Source: Salibaculum griseiflavum (GTDB lineage: Bacteria; Pseudomonadota; Alphaproteobacteria; Rhodobacterales; Rhodobacteraceae). From it: a stretch of 64,000 bases of DNA. The stretch covers positions 1-64,000 of the forward strand of contig NZ_QETF01000020.1 in NCBI RefSeq assembly GCF_003129565.1, given 5' to 3'. Of the stretch, positions 10,430 through 20,606 are shown in pieces. A model generated the notes under the pieces. The model was given only the letters and a program-made list of their open reading frames with translations, made no database searches and had not been told where the DNA came from. How positions within the stretch are numbered: position 1 is the stretch's first letter; each line of letters begins with the position of its first letter. Both the position numbers and the translations under genes were made by a program.

Positions 10430-10699
10430 ATGGCACACAAGAAAGCAGGCGGTTCATCCCGTAACGGCCGCGACTCTGCCGGTCGCCGCCTTGGCATCAA
10501 GAAGTTCGGTGGGGAACATGTGATCCCCGGCAACATCATCGCGCGTCAACGCGGCAACAAGTGGTGGCCGGGTGAAGGCGTGGGCGAAGGCAAGGATCAC
10601 ACGATCTTCGCCACCGTCGAGGGCAATGTGACCTTCCGCAAGGGCCTGAAGGGCCGCACCTTCATTTCCGTGCTTCCGATGGCGGAGGCCGCGGAATAA
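10430..10699 (+). CDS. rpmA: Ribosomal protein bL27
   Basis: 89 residues, normal length. The N-terminus [27 protein letters not shown] is the canonical bL27 tail that reaches the peptidyl-transferase centre. The body ([28 protein letters not shown]) is typical. An SD (AGGAGAG) precedes the ATG. It is the second gene of rplU-rpmA and is followed by a strong intrinsic terminator. Confidence 0.98.
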   Translation: MAHKKAGGSSRNGRDSAGRRLGIKKFGGEHVIPGNIIARQRGNKWWPGEGVGEGKDHTIFATVEGNVTFRKGLKGRTFISVLPMAEAAE

Positions 10700-10727
10700 G
10701 CCGAACCCAAAGGTTTCAAGAAATTTG

Positions 10728-10760
10728 AAAGGGATCGGCGAAACCGCCGGTCCCTTTTTC
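10728..10760 (+). terminator. Intrinsic terminator after rplU-rpmA
   Basis: A 13-bp stem (10728-10740 with 10745-10757, one G-T pair), loop AAAC and a run of T directly after the stem. It lies about 30 bp after the rpmA stop, with no other gene start before it. Confidence 0.9.
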
Positions 10761-10845
10761 GTTACAAGGCCTGTCTTTCACCACAGGCCGCCCCCATGTC
10801 GGTTCCGTAACTTGCGGGGTTCGGGCTTTTGGAGGAGGAAGGCCA

Positions 10846-11391
10846 ATGATTGTCGAACAGGATTTGCACAGCGAAGCATTGATAGCAGCGGGCCGGTTCG
10901 CGCTGCGCCCCATGCGCCAGTCCGATACCGGGCTGATCGAGATGTATGCGGGGGATGCGCGCGTCGCCACGATGACCCGCGACATCCCGCATCCGCTGCC
11001 CCCCGGCACGGTCGAGACGCTTTTGCGCACCGCCGCCGACCCCGATCATTCGGTCGATGTCTGGGTGATGGACGGCTCTGCGCTTGGCCACGCCGAGGTG
11101 CTGGGCATCCTGAAACTGGAACGCATGGACCGCCAGCAATCGGAAATTCGCTACTGGGTGGCGCCAGCCTTCTGGAATACCGGGATCGCCACCGAGGCGG
11201 TGGGTGCGCTGATCGCCGCCAATCCGCATGGGGCGGCCCAGGTCTTTGCCGAAGTCTTTCAGGACAATCCCGGCTCGGCCCGGGTGCTGACAAATGTCGG
11301 ATTCGACTACCTTGGCGATGCCGAGGCCTTTTGCGTGGCACGCAATGCCGTTGTGCCCACCTGGACCTATAGCCGGAAGATGGGCGGGTGA
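10846..11391 (+). CDS. GNAT-family N-acetyltransferase (first of a pair)
   Basis: 181 residues. It has the layout of RimJ/RimL-type GNAT proteins: an N-terminal GRFALRPMRQSDTGLI strand-helix, a central IRYWVAPAFWNTGIATEAVGAL stretch that is the acetyl-CoA loop and helix, and a C-terminal NPGSARVLTNVGFDYLG motif typical of the family. The substrate is unknown; ribosomal-protein-modifying RimJ-like enzymes are one option given the neighbours. The next gene starts within its stop codon (GTGA), so the two are co-translated. Confidence 0.88.
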   Translation: MIVEQDLHSEALIAAGRFALRPMRQSDTGLIEMYAGDARVATMTRDIPHPLPPGTVETLLRTAADPDHSVDVWVMDGSALGHAEVLGILKLERMDRQQSEIRYWVAPAFWNTGIATEAVGALIAANPHGAAQVFAEVFQDNPGSARVLTNVGFDYLGDAEAFCVARNAVVPTWTYSRKMGG

Positions 11392-11912
11392 CACCCGACC
11401 TGCATACGGCACGCCTGACGCTGCGCGGGCCGCGTGACGCGGATGAGGCCGATATCGTTGCCGCGATCAATGACCTGGAGGTCAGCCGCTGGTTGACCGT
11501 TGTGCCTTATCCTTACACGCCGGAAGACGCCCAATGGTTCATTGGCGAATGCCTGTCCGGCCGTGAACGCAGCTGGGCCATCACCCGCACCGACGAGGAC
11601 CGCGTGCTGGGCATGATCGGGGGACGCGACTCGTTCGGCTACTGGCTGCGCCGGGAAGAGTGGGGCAACGGTATCCTAAGCGAGGCCGCGCCGGCGGTTG
11701 TGGCGCATATCTTCGAGCAGGACACGCCGGGGCAAATACGCTCGGAGTATTTCCTCGGCAACGCCCGTTCGGCCGCGGTGCTTTACCGGCTGGGCTTCAA
11801 GGATACCGATCAGCGCGAGGTGACCTGCCGAGCAACCGGGGAACTGGTGCGATCCCAGCAAGTGGCGCTGTCCCGGGCGGACTGGCGCCCGCCATCACCG
11901 GCTGCAAGTTAG
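11388..11912 (+). CDS. GNAT-family N-acetyltransferase (second of a pair)
   Basis: 174 residues with a GTG start overlapping the previous stop by 4 bp. TARLTLRGPRDADEADIV is the RimJ-like opening; YWLRREEWGNGILSEAAPAVV is the acetyl-CoA-binding region; NARSAAVLYRLGFKDTD is the usual C-terminal motif. It is distantly similar to its upstream neighbour, so the pair may derive from a duplication or form a heteromer. The substrate is not predictable. Confidence 0.88.
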   Translation: MTPDLHTARLTLRGPRDADEADIVAAINDLEVSRWLTVVPYPYTPEDAQWFIGECLSGRERSWAITRTDEDRVLGMIGGRDSFGYWLRREEWGNGILSEAAPAVVAHIFEQDTPGQIRSEYFLGNARSAAVLYRLGFKDTDQREVTCRATGELVRSQQVALSRADWRPPSPAAS

Positions 11913-12015
11913 AGCGCCCTGCGTCCTCATCGACCGGCCAACCATCCGGTCCCCCTTGAGTGCATCGCGGCAATGCCGTATCCCGCGCAACTGAACGCCC
12001 CGAAAGGCCCGACCC

Positions 12016-13056
12016 ATGAAATTCCTCGATCTCGCCAAGGTCTATATCCGCTCGGGCAGCGGCGGCGGCGGCTGTATCAGCTTCCGGCGCGAGAAGTTCA
12101 TCGAATATGGCGGCCCGGATGGTGGCGATGGTGGCAAAGGCGGCTCTGTCATTGCCGAGGCGGTCGACGGGCTCAATACCTTGATCGACTTCCGCTACCA
12201 GCAGCATTTCTTTGCCAAGAACGGGCAGGCGGGCATGGGCAGCCAGCGCACCGGCGCCGATGGCGATGACATCATCCTGCGCCTGCCGGTTGGCACGGAA
12301 GTGCTGGACGAGGACCAGGAAACCGTGATCGCCGACCTGACCGAGGTCGGCCAACGCGTGGTGCTGGCCAAGGGCGGCAATGGCGGCTGGGGCAACCTGC
12401 GTTTCACCACCTCGACCAACCGGGCGCCGCGCCGCGCCAATCCTGGCCAGCCGGGGGTGGAGCGCACGATCTGGTTGCGGCTGAAGCTGATTGCCGATGT
12501 CGGGCTGCTTGGCTTGCCCAATGCAGGCAAATCGACCTTCCTTGCGGCAACATCCAATGCGCGGCCCAAGGTGGCCGATTACCCGTTCACCACGCTGGTG
12601 CCCAATCTGGGTGTCGTGGGGGTGGACGGGGCCGAATTCGTTGTGGCGGATATTCCGGGCCTGATCGCCGGCGCGTCCGAGGGCAAGGGCCTGGGTGACC
12701 TGTTCCTTGGCCATGTGGAACGCTGCGCCGTGCTGCTGCACCTGATCGACGGCACCTCCGGTGACCCGGTGGGCGATTATCGCACCATCATTCAGGAACT
12801 TGAGGCCTATGGCGGCGATCTGGCCGACAAGCCGCGCGTGACCGTGCTCAACAAGATCGACACCCTCGACGAGGAAGAGCGCGCCTTCATCGCCGGAGAG
12901 ATCAAGGCCGAGACCGGGGTTGACGTCATGCTGATGTCAGGTGCCACAAGCGAGGGCGTGACCGAAGTTCTGCGGGCGCTGCGCGCGCAGATCTCCGAGG
13001 ATCGCCTGCGCCGCAAACGTGAAGAGCAAGAGGACGAGGAACCGTGGCAACCCTGA
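12016..13056 (+). CDS. obgE: GTPase Obg/CgtA
   Basis: 346 residues. The N-terminal Obg fold is glycine-rich ([31 protein letters not shown]). The G domain has the P-loop [10 protein letters not shown] near residue 168, a switch region [16 protein letters not shown] (G3), NKID (G4) and a SGATSEG (G5) loop. It acts in late 50S assembly and stress signalling. The position after rplU-rpmA is conserved in many bacteria. proB starts 13 bp before its stop, so translation is probably coupled. Confidence 0.97.
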   Translation: MKFLDLAKVYIRSGSGGGGCISFRREKFIEYGGPDGGDGGKGGSVIAEAVDGLNTLIDFRYQQHFFAKNGQAGMGSQRTGADGDDIILRLPVGTEVLDEDQETVIADLTEVGQRVVLAKGGNGGWGNLRFTTSTNRAPRRANPGQPGVERTIWLRLKLIADVGLLGLPNAGKSTFLAATSNARPKVADYPFTTLVPNLGVVGVDGAEFVVADIPGLIAGASEGKGLGDLFLGHVERCAVLLHLIDGTSGDPVGDYRTIIQELEAYGGDLADKPRVTVLNKIDTLDEEERAFIAGEIKAETGVDVMLMSGATSEGVTEVLRALRAQISEDRLRRKREEQEDEEPWQP

Positions 13057-14150
13057 CCGGCGCAAAGCGGATCGTCGTCAAGATCGGCTCGGCCCTTCTG
13101 GTCGACCGAGATAGCGGCACGTTGCGGGCCAGCTGGTTGCGTGGGCTGGCCGAGGATGTGGCGTGGCTCAAGGGGCAGGGGGCCGACGTGGTTCTGGTCT
13201 CGTCCGGCTCCATCGCGCTGGGGCGCGGCGTGCTGGGCCTGGGTCTCGGGCCGCTGACGCTGGAACAGTCCCAGGCCGCCGCGGCCGTCGGCCAGATCCG
13301 CCTCGCCCGTGCCTATGAAGAGGCGCTGGCCCCCCACGGGATCACCACCGCGCAGGTGCTGGTGACGCTGGAAGATACCGAGAACCGCCGCCGGTTCCTC
13401 AATTCCCGTGCCACGCTGGAAACCCTGCTGGCCATGGGCGCCGTGCCGATCGTCAACGAGAATGACACGGTTGCCACGGACGAAATCCGCTATGGCGACA
13501 ATGACCGGCTGGCCGCGCGCGTGGCGATGACGGTGCTGGCTGATCGGCTGATCCTGCTGTCGGATGTGGACGGGCTCTATTCCGGCAACCCGCACGAAGA
13601 CCCGACCGCGCGCCGGTTCGACGTGGTAGAAGAGATCACCCCCGAGGTCGAGGCGATGGCCGGCGATGCCGGTTCCGGCCTGTCCAAGGGCGGCATGAAG
13701 ACGAAACTGTTCGCGGCGAAGACGGCGATGGCGTCGGGCTGCGCCATGGCTATCACCGAAGGCTCGAAGCTGCGGCCGCTATCGGCACTGGCCGACGGGG
13801 CACCCGCCACATGGTTCACACCCCAACAGGACCGGCATGTCGCCCGCAAGGGTTGGATCGCAGCGATGAAGCCGCGCGGAACCCTGGCGGTGGATGCGGG
13901 CGCGGCGCGGGCGCTGGCGGGCGGAAACAGCCTGTTGCCCGCCGGGGTAACCGCCGTCAGCGGGGCCTTCCAGCGCGGCGATCCGGTGAACGTGACCGAC
14001 GAGGCCGGCCAGGTGCTGGCCATGGGGCTGAGCCGCTACAGTGATGCCGAGACCCGGGCGATTGCCGGGCATCGCAGCGACGAGATCGAGGAAATCCTTG
14101 GCTATCCGGGCCGCGCGGTGCTGATCCACCGTGATGACCTGGTCATGTAA
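13044..14150 (+). CDS. proB: Glutamate 5-kinase
   Basis: 368 residues, normal for ProB with a PUA domain. It catalyses ATP-dependent phosphorylation of L-glutamate, the first step of proline synthesis. The amino-acid-kinase domain (~1-260) shows [23 protein letters not shown], and [14 protein letters not shown] with YGDNDRLAA. The PUA domain (~275-355) starts near [16 protein letters not shown]. The GTG start lies inside the end of obgE. proA follows 11 bp downstream, giving an obg-proB-proA operon. Confidence 0.97.
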   Translation: MATLTGAKRIVVKIGSALLVDRDSGTLRASWLRGLAEDVAWLKGQGADVVLVSSGSIALGRGVLGLGLGPLTLEQSQAAAAVGQIRLARAYEEALAPHGITTAQVLVTLEDTENRRRFLNSRATLETLLAMGAVPIVNENDTVATDEIRYGDNDRLAARVAMTVLADRLILLSDVDGLYSGNPHEDPTARRFDVVEEITPEVEAMAGDAGSGLSKGGMKTKLFAAKTAMASGCAMAITEGSKLRPLSALADGAPATWFTPQQDRHVARKGWIAAMKPRGTLAVDAGAARALAGGNSLLPAGVTAVSGAFQRGDPVNVTDEAGQVLAMGLSRYSDAETRAIAGHRSDEIEEILGYPGRAVLIHRDDLVM

Positions 14151-14161
14151 AGAGAAGTCAG

Positions 14162-15403
14162 ATGACAGATATCAAGACCATGATGGCCGATCTGGGCCGA
14201 AACGCGAAAGATGCCGCTGCGACGCTGGCCTATGCCACCGCCGAGGCCAAGAGCCACGCGCTGATGACCGCCGCCGACCGAGTCTGGGCGCGCCGGGACG
14301 AACTCATCGCGGCCAATGAAGAAGACCTCGCCTATGGCCGCGAGAAAGGGCTGAGCCCGGCCATGATGGATCGCCTGATGCTGGACGAAGCGCGTATCGC
14401 GGGTATGTGTGAGGGGCTTCGGGCCGTGGCCGCGCAGGAGGATCCCGTCGGCCAGGTGATCGAGGAATGGGACAGGCCCAGCGGGCTGCATATCCGCCGT
14501 GTGCGCACGCCTCTGGGCGTCGTCGGCGTGATCTATGAAAGCCGGCCCAACGTAACCGCCGATGCGGGGGCGCTGTGCCTGAAGTCCGGCAATGCCGTGA
14601 TCCTGCGCGGGGGCTCGGAAGGCTTTAATTCTTCGTCTGTCATTCATGCTTGCCTTGTCGAAGGCCTGACCGCTGCGGGCCTGCCGGAGCACGCAATCCA
14701 GCTGGTCCCGACACGCGACCGCGCGGCGGTGCAGGAAATGCTGACCATGGTGGATACGATCGACGTGATCGTGCCGCGTGGCGGCAAGGGGCTGGTCGGG
14801 CTGGTCCAGCGCGAGGCGCGGGTGCCGGTCTTTGCCCATCTGGAAGGGATCGTTCACATCTATATCGACAAGGACGCGGACCCGGACAAGGCGCGAGCCG
14901 TGGTGTTGAACGCCAAGACCCGGCGCACGGGCATCTGCGGCGCCGCCGAGTGCCTGCTGGTGCATCGTGACGCGCTGGCCCTGGGTCAGGAAATCGTCAA
15001 TGATCTCAAGGCAGCAGGGGTCGAGGTTCATGCGGACGGGCTGGACGGTTCGGTCCCGGCAACCGAGGCCGATTGGGGCATGGAATACCTCGACATGAAG
15101 ATCGCCGCGAAAGTGGTTGATAACATTGACGAAGCGATTGCTCATATCCGCCAATACGGATCGAGCCATACCGATGCGATCCTGACCGAGGACGATGCGG
15201 CGGCGGCGCATTTCTTTTCGCGGCTCGACAGCGCCATCCTGATGCGCAACGCCTCGACACAGTTTGCCGATGGCGGGGAATTCGGCATGGGGGCCGAGAT
15301 CGGCATCGCAACCGGCAAGATGCACGCGCGTGGCCCGGTCGGGGCGGTTCAGCTGACCAGCTTCAAATACCTCGTCGAGGGCGACGGGACGACCCGCGCC
15401 TAG
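14162..15403 (+). CDS. proA: Gamma-glutamyl phosphate reductase
   Basis: 413 residues, the usual length. It reduces glutamyl-5-phosphate to glutamate semialdehyde with NADPH, the second step of proline synthesis. The aldehyde-dehydrogenase fold shows the substrate-region motifs [18 protein letters not shown] and [14 protein letters not shown]. The catalytic Cys lies in [16 protein letters not shown]. The N-terminal helix and the ending [10 protein letters not shown] are family-typical. It is the last gene of obg-proB-proA. It ends convergently on chpT with a shared CTAG at the stops. Confidence 0.97.
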   Translation: MTDIKTMMADLGRNAKDAAATLAYATAEAKSHALMTAADRVWARRDELIAANEEDLAYGREKGLSPAMMDRLMLDEARIAGMCEGLRAVAAQEDPVGQVIEEWDRPSGLHIRRVRTPLGVVGVIYESRPNVTADAGALCLKSGNAVILRGGSEGFNSSSVIHACLVEGLTAAGLPEHAIQLVPTRDRAAVQEMLTMVDTIDVIVPRGGKGLVGLVQREARVPVFAHLEGIVHIYIDKDADPDKARAVVLNAKTRRTGICGAAECLLVHRDALALGQEIVNDLKAAGVEVHADGLDGSVPATEADWGMEYLDMKIAAKVVDNIDEAIAHIRQYGSSHTDAILTEDDAAAAHFFSRLDSAILMRNASTQFADGGEFGMGAEIGIATGKMHARGPVGAVQLTSFKYLVEGDGTTRA

Positions 15404-15990
15404 AATTCCAGCAGCAGCCGGTCATCGCCCCGGCTGAACTTCGCCCGGCGGTCCAGTGCGGCCAGGGCCTGCGGCAGAAGGGCGAAATGCACGGTTGCCG
15501 CCGACAGGTCGGGCATCGGCTGGCCATGGTCCAGCGCGGCCCATAATCCGGCATCCACATGCACCATGCCCTGCGCGGCAAGCGCCCATCTGACGCCGGT
15601 CCGGCGCAGTTCGATCCGGCCCCCCGAGGGCAGGGCGCTGTGCAGGCACAGGGCAGCGAGCAGCGCCGCCTTTGCCTCGGGTCGAGGAACGGTGTCGGTG
15701 ACAAGGTAGTCGGACCGGGTGCGCCCGTCGGTGAAATAGGCTGTCAGCACCCCCGCCATCTCCGTTGCCCCGACCGTTTGTCCCGCATTTGCGGTGCCGA
15801 AGGCGATGCGGAAGAGCTGCACCTTGGCGTTGGCATTGGCGACGCTTTGATGGATCAGCGCCATTTCCTCGGTTGGGGCGGCATTGGACAGCGCCAAAAG
15901 CTCGACACCATTGCCGATCGCCCCAAGTGGGCTGATGATGTCGTGACAGATACGAGAACCGATGAGCGCGGAAAGGTCAGGTGGGCACAT
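15400..15990 (-). CDS. chpT: Histidine phosphotransferase ChpT
   Basis: 196 residues. The dimerisation/phosphoacceptor helix carries His16 in [19 protein letters not shown], the hallmark of ChpT. The C-terminal half is a degenerate ATPase-like domain lacking N- and G-box ATP motifs, as in known ChpT. In alphaproteobacteria ChpT passes phosphate from CckA to CtrA and CpdR. In the Roseobacter group that relay controls motility, gene-transfer agents and cell-cycle traits. The start codon overlaps the divergent DUF3553 gene by 2 bp, so their promoters must overlap each other's coding sequence. Confidence 0.9.
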   Translation of the reverse strand: MCPPDLSALIGSRICHDIISPLGAIGNGVELLALSNAAPTEEMALIHQSVANANAKVQLFRIAFGTANAGQTVGATEMAGVLTAYFTDGRTRSDYLVTDTVPRPEAKAALLAALCLHSALPSGGRIELRRTGVRWALAAQGMVHVDAGLWAALDHGQPMPDLSAATVHFALLPQALAALDRRAKFSRGDDRLLLEF

Positions 15991-16171
15991 GGAAGATCAG
16001 AACAGCTTTCTGGAACCGGGGATGCTGGTGCGCCACCCCACGCAGCCCGATTGGGGCGTCGGGCAGGTGCAGTCGAATATCGGGGGGCGGGTGACGGTAA
16101 ATTTCCCGGACGAGGGCAAGGTCGTGATCGACAGCACACGGGTCATGTTGGTCCTGGTCTCCTCCGGGTAA
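15989..16171 (+). CDS. DUF3553-type small protein
   Basis: 60 residues: [17 protein letters not shown], then QPDWGVGQVQSNIGGRVTVNF and a short tail. The pattern (a GMLVRHP..PDWGxGQV opening and a strand-rich body) resembles DUF3553 and the small SH3-like CarD/RIF folds. Function unknown. An in-frame ATG at 15962 lies inside chpT, so the 15989 start was chosen as giving the shorter overlap. It is divergent from chpT. Confidence 0.75.
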   Translation: MEDQNSFLEPGMLVRHPTQPDWGVGQVQSNIGGRVTVNFPDEGKVVIDSTRVMLVLVSSG

Positions 16172-16301
16172 GCGAAGGGTAAGCGCCCCGGCAAAAACAC
16201 GCAAGAGTTGAGTGGGCAGCGCAGGCAACGCACGGTGCCGTTGCCAAGCCCGACATGCGCCCCTAAAACGCGCGAACCCGCAGACAGGCACCCGGACAGC
16301 G

Positions 16302-17054
16302 ATGGCACGGCCCACCCCGATCTTCGAAACCGCACTGGCACGGACCCAGGAGGAGCTGCGCGCGGCGCTCGCCCTCCGTTATCGCGTCTTCGTAGAGGAA
16401 CTCGGGGCCGCGGATCACGGCGCGGGCCTGGAACAGGACCGGTTCGATGCCCATGCCAAGCACCTGCTGCTGTATGACCGCGCGCGGCCCGAGGGCGACC
16501 AGGTTGTGGGCGTTTACCGGTTGATGGACGAGGCCGCCGCGCGGGCGGCTGGCCAGTTCTATTCCGAGGATGAATACGATCTTGGGCCGCTGCGAGACAC
16601 GGGCCTGTCCCTGCTGGAACTGGGCCGGTCCTGCGTGCGCCCCGAATATCGCGACGGGCAGGCCCTGTTTCACCTGTGGCGCGGTCTGGCGGCATATGTT
16701 CTCGACCACGGGATCGAGGTTCTGTTCGGGGTCGCCAGTTTTCACGGCACGGATAACGAAGGGTTGGCCCAGCCGCTCTCCCTTCTGCATCACCGGCATC
16801 TTGCGCCTGCGCATCTGCGGGTGCAGTCGCGTCGCCATGAGCCGATGGACCGGTTGCCGCCGGATGCCATCGACCGGATTGCCGCGATGCAGCAGATTCC
16901 GGCCCTTATCAAGGCCTATCTGCGGCTTGGCGGGGTCGTGGGCGAGGGGGCCTTCGTGGACCATGACTTCAACACCACCGATGTCTGCCTGATCGTCGAA
17001 ACGGCGGCATTGAATGACCGCCAGCGGGCGCTCTATGCGGGGGGCGCGGCATGA
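16302..17054 (+). CDS. olsB: L-ornithine N-alpha-acyltransferase OlsB
   Basis: 250 residues. It transfers a 3-hydroxyacyl group to ornithine to give lyso-ornithine lipid. The acyltransferase fold shows ALRYRVFVEELGA, DRFDAHAKHLLLYD, VVGVYRLM and LELGRSCVRPEYR, all typical of OlsB. Start: ATG 16302, which removes 30 residues of upstream frame without family features. olsA overlaps its stop by 4 bp (ATGA). Ornithine lipids replace phospholipids under phosphate limitation; I see no clear Pho box upstream. Confidence 0.92.
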   Translation: MARPTPIFETALARTQEELRAALALRYRVFVEELGAADHGAGLEQDRFDAHAKHLLLYDRARPEGDQVVGVYRLMDEAAARAAGQFYSEDEYDLGPLRDTGLSLLELGRSCVRPEYRDGQALFHLWRGLAAYVLDHGIEVLFGVASFHGTDNEGLAQPLSLLHHRHLAPAHLRVQSRRHEPMDRLPPDAIDRIAAMQQIPALIKAYLRLGGVVGEGAFVDHDFNTTDVCLIVETAALNDRQRALYAGGAA

Positions 17055-17884
17055 CAACGTGGCGGTCGGAGGAGCTGCCCGACAGCCACCGAATTGGCGG
17101 CGCGGGCTGGGTCTTGATTATGCTGCGCGTCGTGCCGCTGGCCATTCTTGTCTTCGGGTGTCTGGCGCTGTTGCTGCTGGTGCGGCTGGTCGAACGGCCG
17201 CTCTTCGGGCAGGGGCGCCCCTGGACGCCATTCATCACGCAATTCGTCTGCCGCAACGCCTTTCGCATCATCGGAATCGGCTACCGCGCCGAGGGCGCGC
17301 CGATGCGGGGCCCCGGCGCGGTGGTGGCAAACCATTCCAGCTGGCTGGACATTTTCGCGCTGAACGCGGCCAAGCGCATCTATTTCGTGTCGAAATCCGA
17401 GGTGGCGGGCTGGCCCGGGATCGGCTGGCTGGCGCGGGCTACCGGGACGGTCTTCATCGCCCGCGACCGGCGCGATGCCCCAGCCCAGGTCGATACCTTC
17501 AAAATGCGCCTGTCGCATGGGCACAAGCTGCTGTTTTTTCCCGAGGGCACCTCGACCGATGGCCGCCGGGTGCTGCCCTTCAAACCGACGCTTTTCGCGG
17601 CCTTCTTCGATCCGGCCTTTCGCGACAGCCTACGCATCCAGCCGGTCACGGTGATCTACCGGGCACCAGAGGGCGTCGATCCCCGGCTCTATGGTTGGTG
17701 GGGCGATATGGAGTTTGGCCCGCACCTTCTGGCGACCCTGGCGCAGCGGCCGCAGGGGGAGGTTGTGGTGAGATACCACGCGCCGGTGGCCGTGGCCGAT
17801 TACGCGGACCGCAAGGCACTGGCCGCCGCGCTGGAACGCACGGTGCGCGGGGGCTTGGAAGAGGCGGGCGTTTCGGAGCTGTAG
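17051..17884 (+). CDS. olsA: 1-acyl-glycerol-3-phosphate / lyso-ornithine lipid O-acyltransferase
   Basis: 277 residues of the PlsC fold. A membrane helix lies near residues 18-42 (MLRVVPLAILVFGCLALLLL). The catalytic HX4D motif is in VANHSSWLDIF, and the substrate motif FFPEGTSTDG follows. Overlap with olsB points to the second step of ornithine-lipid synthesis (acylation of lyso-ornithine lipid). OlsA enzymes of this group can also act as PlsC. Confidence 0.92.
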   Translation: MTTWRSEELPDSHRIGGAGWVLIMLRVVPLAILVFGCLALLLLVRLVERPLFGQGRPWTPFITQFVCRNAFRIIGIGYRAEGAPMRGPGAVVANHSSWLDIFALNAAKRIYFVSKSEVAGWPGIGWLARATGTVFIARDRRDAPAQVDTFKMRLSHGHKLLFFPEGTSTDGRRVLPFKPTLFAAFFDPAFRDSLRIQPVTVIYRAPEGVDPRLYGWWGDMEFGPHLLATLAQRPQGEVVVRYHAPVAVADYADRKALAAALERTVRGGLEEAGVSEL

Positions 17885-17887
17885 CCG

Positions 17888-18511
17888 CTAGAGCATCGCG
17901 CCTTGCAGGGTCTTCAGGGCCGCAACCGGGTCATCGGCGCCCCAGATCTCGTCGCCGATGCCGAAGAAATCCGTGACCGGGGCGAGGTCGCGGATCAGGG
18001 CGGTATCCAGCGCACCCTCGGCGACCACGGGCACTTCGATCATCATCGACCACCATTCGAACAATTCCCGTTCCGCCTGCCGCCCGTCCCCCAGCGGGGT
18101 GACGCCACAGGGCCCGAAGCTGACATAATCGGCGCCCAGTTCGCCGGCGGTCATGCCGTCATGGCGGGAATTGTGACAGAAAGCGCCGACGATGGCCTCA
18201 TCGCCCAGTTCCTTGCGGGTCTTGCGCACCGAGCGCGCCCCGTCCGTCAGGTGCACCCCGTCAAGGCCCAGCCGTTCGACCAACAGCATGTGGCTGTCGA
18301 TCACCAGCGCGACGTCGCGGGCATGGGTGACCTCGCGCAGGGCATCGGCGGCGCGGGCAATCCGGTCCTCGTCGCGGGTGCCGAGGGAAAGGCGCAGGCA
18401 GGCGACCTCGACGCTGTCCAACACGCGGGCGAGCGTTTCCGGATAGCTGGACAATTCGAACTCGGTCGGGGTGATCAGGTAGATCTGCGGGTGCTCTTTT
18501 TCGTCGGCCAT
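17888..18511 (-). CDS. Thiamine-phosphate-synthase-like (ThiE/TenI) protein
   Basis: 207 residues with a TIM-barrel ThiE/TenI fold: QIYLITPTEFEL, LRLSLGTRDEDRI, VALVIDSHMLLVERLGLDGVHL, and VSFGPCGVTPLGDG. True ThiE usually has a GPxxxTxTK motif; here the corresponding segment lacks the TxTK residues, so it may be a TenI-like or altered enzyme rather than the main ThiE. It is convergent with olsA (3 bp apart) and divergent from trmJ. The ATG at 18511 replaces a much longer frame of low-complexity sequence. Confidence 0.75.
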   Translation of the reverse strand: MADEKEHPQIYLITPTEFELSSYPETLARVLDSVEVACLRLSLGTRDEDRIARAADALREVTHARDVALVIDSHMLLVERLGLDGVHLTDGARSVRKTRKELGDEAIVGAFCHNSRHDGMTAGELGADYVSFGPCGVTPLGDGRQAERELFEWWSMMIEVPVVAEGALDTALIRDLAPVTDFFGIGDEIWGADDPVAALKTLQGAML

Positions 18512-18636
18512 TTGTCTATCCGCCTGTCTTGATGGGGTTTCGCCGCTATAGCGTTGAAATCGCGCCTTGGCTACCGCTTGCCGAACATCGCGGGCTTGCG
18601 TATCAGCGGGCAGACCCGCAGCCAGCCGAGAGCGCC

Positions 18637-19380
18637 ATGCCCAGCGACACCCCGCAACCCGCCTTTGTCCTGATCCGCCCGCAGATGGGCGAAAATATCG
18701 GCGCAGCCGCGCGGGCGATGTGGAATTTCGGGCTGGACCGGATGCGCGTGGTCGCGCCGCGCGATGGCTGGCCCAACCCGTCGGCCGTGGCCATGGCCAG
18801 CGGGGCGGGGCGGCTACTGGACGAGGCGGTGCTGGCCGGTGACGTGGCCGAGGGCATCGCGGACCGGACCTTTGTCTATGCCACCACGGCCCGGCCACGG
18901 GAACTGACCAAACCCGTTTTCACCCCCGAGGCTGCCATGCGGGATGCCGCCAACCGCATCGCTCGGGGTGAAAAGGTGGCCGTGATGTTCGGCCCCGAAC
19001 GCGCCGGGATGGAAAACGCCGATATCGCGCAGGCCAATGCCATCATTACCGTGCCGGTCAATCCGGATTTCCCGTCGCTCAACCTTGCGCAATGCGTGTT
19101 GCTGGTGGGCTATGAATGGCGGCGGGCCGTTGAAGAGGCCGAAGAGATGGTGCTGCGTGGCCAGCGCACGGAACTGGCCGAGGGCGCCGAGATCGAGGCG
19201 CTGGCTCGCCACTACGAAGAGCGGATGGACGAGGCGGGCTTTTTCTACCCGCCCGAAAAGGCTGACAGCATGAAGCTGAACCTGCGCAACCTGTGGTCCC
19301 GCATGCCGCTGACGCGGGCCGATGTGCAGATGCTGCATGGAATGATGCGGCAATTGGTGCGCTGGAAGGACAAGGGCTGA
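18637..19380 (+). CDS. trmJ: tRNA (cytidine/uridine-2'-O)-methyltransferase TrmJ-type
   Basis: 247 residues. A SPOUT-class methyltransferase, predicted to methylate the 2'-O of nucleotide 32 in tRNA. The knotted fold motifs are visible: FVLIRPQMGENIGAAARAMWNFG near the start, KVAVMFGPERAGM in the middle, and FPSLNLAQCVLLVGYEW for the SAM knot. The C-terminal helical part (ADVQMLHGMMRQLVRWKDKG) is usual for TrmJ. The start at 18637 fits the family; an in-frame ATG at 18529 would add 36 unrelated residues. Confidence 0.9.
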   Translation: MPSDTPQPAFVLIRPQMGENIGAAARAMWNFGLDRMRVVAPRDGWPNPSAVAMASGAGRLLDEAVLAGDVAEGIADRTFVYATTARPRELTKPVFTPEAAMRDAANRIARGEKVAVMFGPERAGMENADIAQANAIITVPVNPDFPSLNLAQCVLLVGYEWRRAVEEAEEMVLRGQRTELAEGAEIEALARHYEERMDEAGFFYPPEKADSMKLNLRNLWSRMPLTRADVQMLHGMMRQLVRWKDKG

Positions 19381-19462
19381 GACAGGCTGCCGCGTTCGCT
19401 TGCCCATGGGGGGCGCGCGGCATAGCTTGCACGCGAGGACGAACCGGGAAGGGCACAGAGGC

Positions 19463-20605
19463 ATGGCCGACAAGAAACGCAGCATTTTCGAAGAGGTCGA
19501 GACGGCGCAGAAACCCGCCGCCGCGCCGGGCGGGATCGCGAAAGGCAGCCGGGCGGGTGCGCGCGGCGCGATCCGTATCTGGCTGATGGCTCTTTTCGCG
19601 CTGGTGGTGGTCATGATCGCCGTGGGCGGTCTGACCCGCCTGACGGATTCGGGCCTGTCGATCACCGAATGGGCGCCGCTCAGCGGGGCCGTTCCGCCCC
19701 TGTCGCAGGCCGATTGGCAGGCGGAGTTCGATGCCTACAAGCAGATTCCGGAATACATCGAACAGAATGCGGGCATGTCCATGGCCGAGTTCCAGTTCAT
19801 CTACTGGTGGGAATGGGGCCACCGCCAGTTGGGTCGGGTGATCGGTCTGGTCTGGGCCCTGGGCTTCGTGGGCTTTCTCGTGGCGGGCAAGATCCCCGCG
19901 GGCTGGACCGGGCGGCTGCTGTTGCTGGGCGCGCTTGGCGGTCTGCAGGGGGCGATCGGCTGGTGGATGGTGCATTCGGGCCTGCAAGAGGGGATGCTCG
20001 ACGTGGCCTCTTATCGGCTGGCCACGCATCTGGGCCTCGCCTTTGCCATCCTTGGCCTGATCGCCTGGTATGTTTTCCTGCTGGGCCGGAGCGAGGCCGA
20101 GCTGATGCAGGCCCGGCGACTGGCCGATCCGAAGCTGTTTTCTCTGTCCACCGGGCTGATGCATTTCACCTTCCTGCAGATCCTGCTGGGCGCGCTGGTG
20201 GCGGGTATCGACGCGGGCCGCGCCTTTCCGACCTGGCCTCTTATGGGCAGCGGGTTCTTTCCGCCCGATCCGTTCCAGTTGACGCCGATCTGGCGCAACT
20301 TCTTCGAGGATGCGGGGCTGGTGCAGTTCATCCACAGGATGTCGGGCTACCTGCTGTTCATCTTTGCCATTGTCGTCTGGCGGCGCGGGCAGGGGGCGGG
20401 CAATGGCGCGACGCGCTTCGCCTTCAACGCGGTGTTCGCCGCGATTTCGGTCCAGATGCTGATCGGGATCGCCACCGTGCTCTATTCGGCGCCGTGGCAG
20501 ATCGCCATCGTGCACCAGCTGGTCGCGGTGCTGGTCTTCGTGCTGATCCTGCGGGCGCGTTACCTGTCGCGCTACCCGCTGCCGCAATCGCTGAGGGGCG
20601 CCTGA
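19463..20605 (+). CDS. ctaA: Heme A synthase CtaA
   Basis: 380 residues. It oxidises the heme O methyl group to formyl to give heme A for aa3-type cytochrome oxidase. There are about eight membrane helices. Typical Type-2 CtaA/COX15 features are GGLTRLTDSGLSITEW, EFQFIYWWEWGHRQLGR, the helix with LATHLGLAF, and FIHRMSGYLL, which together supply the heme-ligand histidines. The ATG at 19463 gives an N-terminus MADKKRSIFEEV with a poorly conserved tail before the first helix. M32 carboxypeptidase follows 1 bp downstream. Confidence 0.95.
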   Translation: MADKKRSIFEEVETAQKPAAAPGGIAKGSRAGARGAIRIWLMALFALVVVMIAVGGLTRLTDSGLSITEWAPLSGAVPPLSQADWQAEFDAYKQIPEYIEQNAGMSMAEFQFIYWWEWGHRQLGRVIGLVWALGFVGFLVAGKIPAGWTGRLLLLGALGGLQGAIGWWMVHSGLQEGMLDVASYRLATHLGLAFAILGLIAWYVFLLGRSEAELMQARRLADPKLFSLSTGLMHFTFLQILLGALVAGIDAGRAFPTWPLMGSGFFPPDPFQLTPIWRNFFEDAGLVQFIHRMSGYLLFIFAIVVWRRGQGAGNGATRFAFNAVFAAISVQMLIGIATVLYSAPWQIAIVHQLVAVLVFVLILRARYLSRYPLPQSLRGA

Positions 20606-20606
20606 C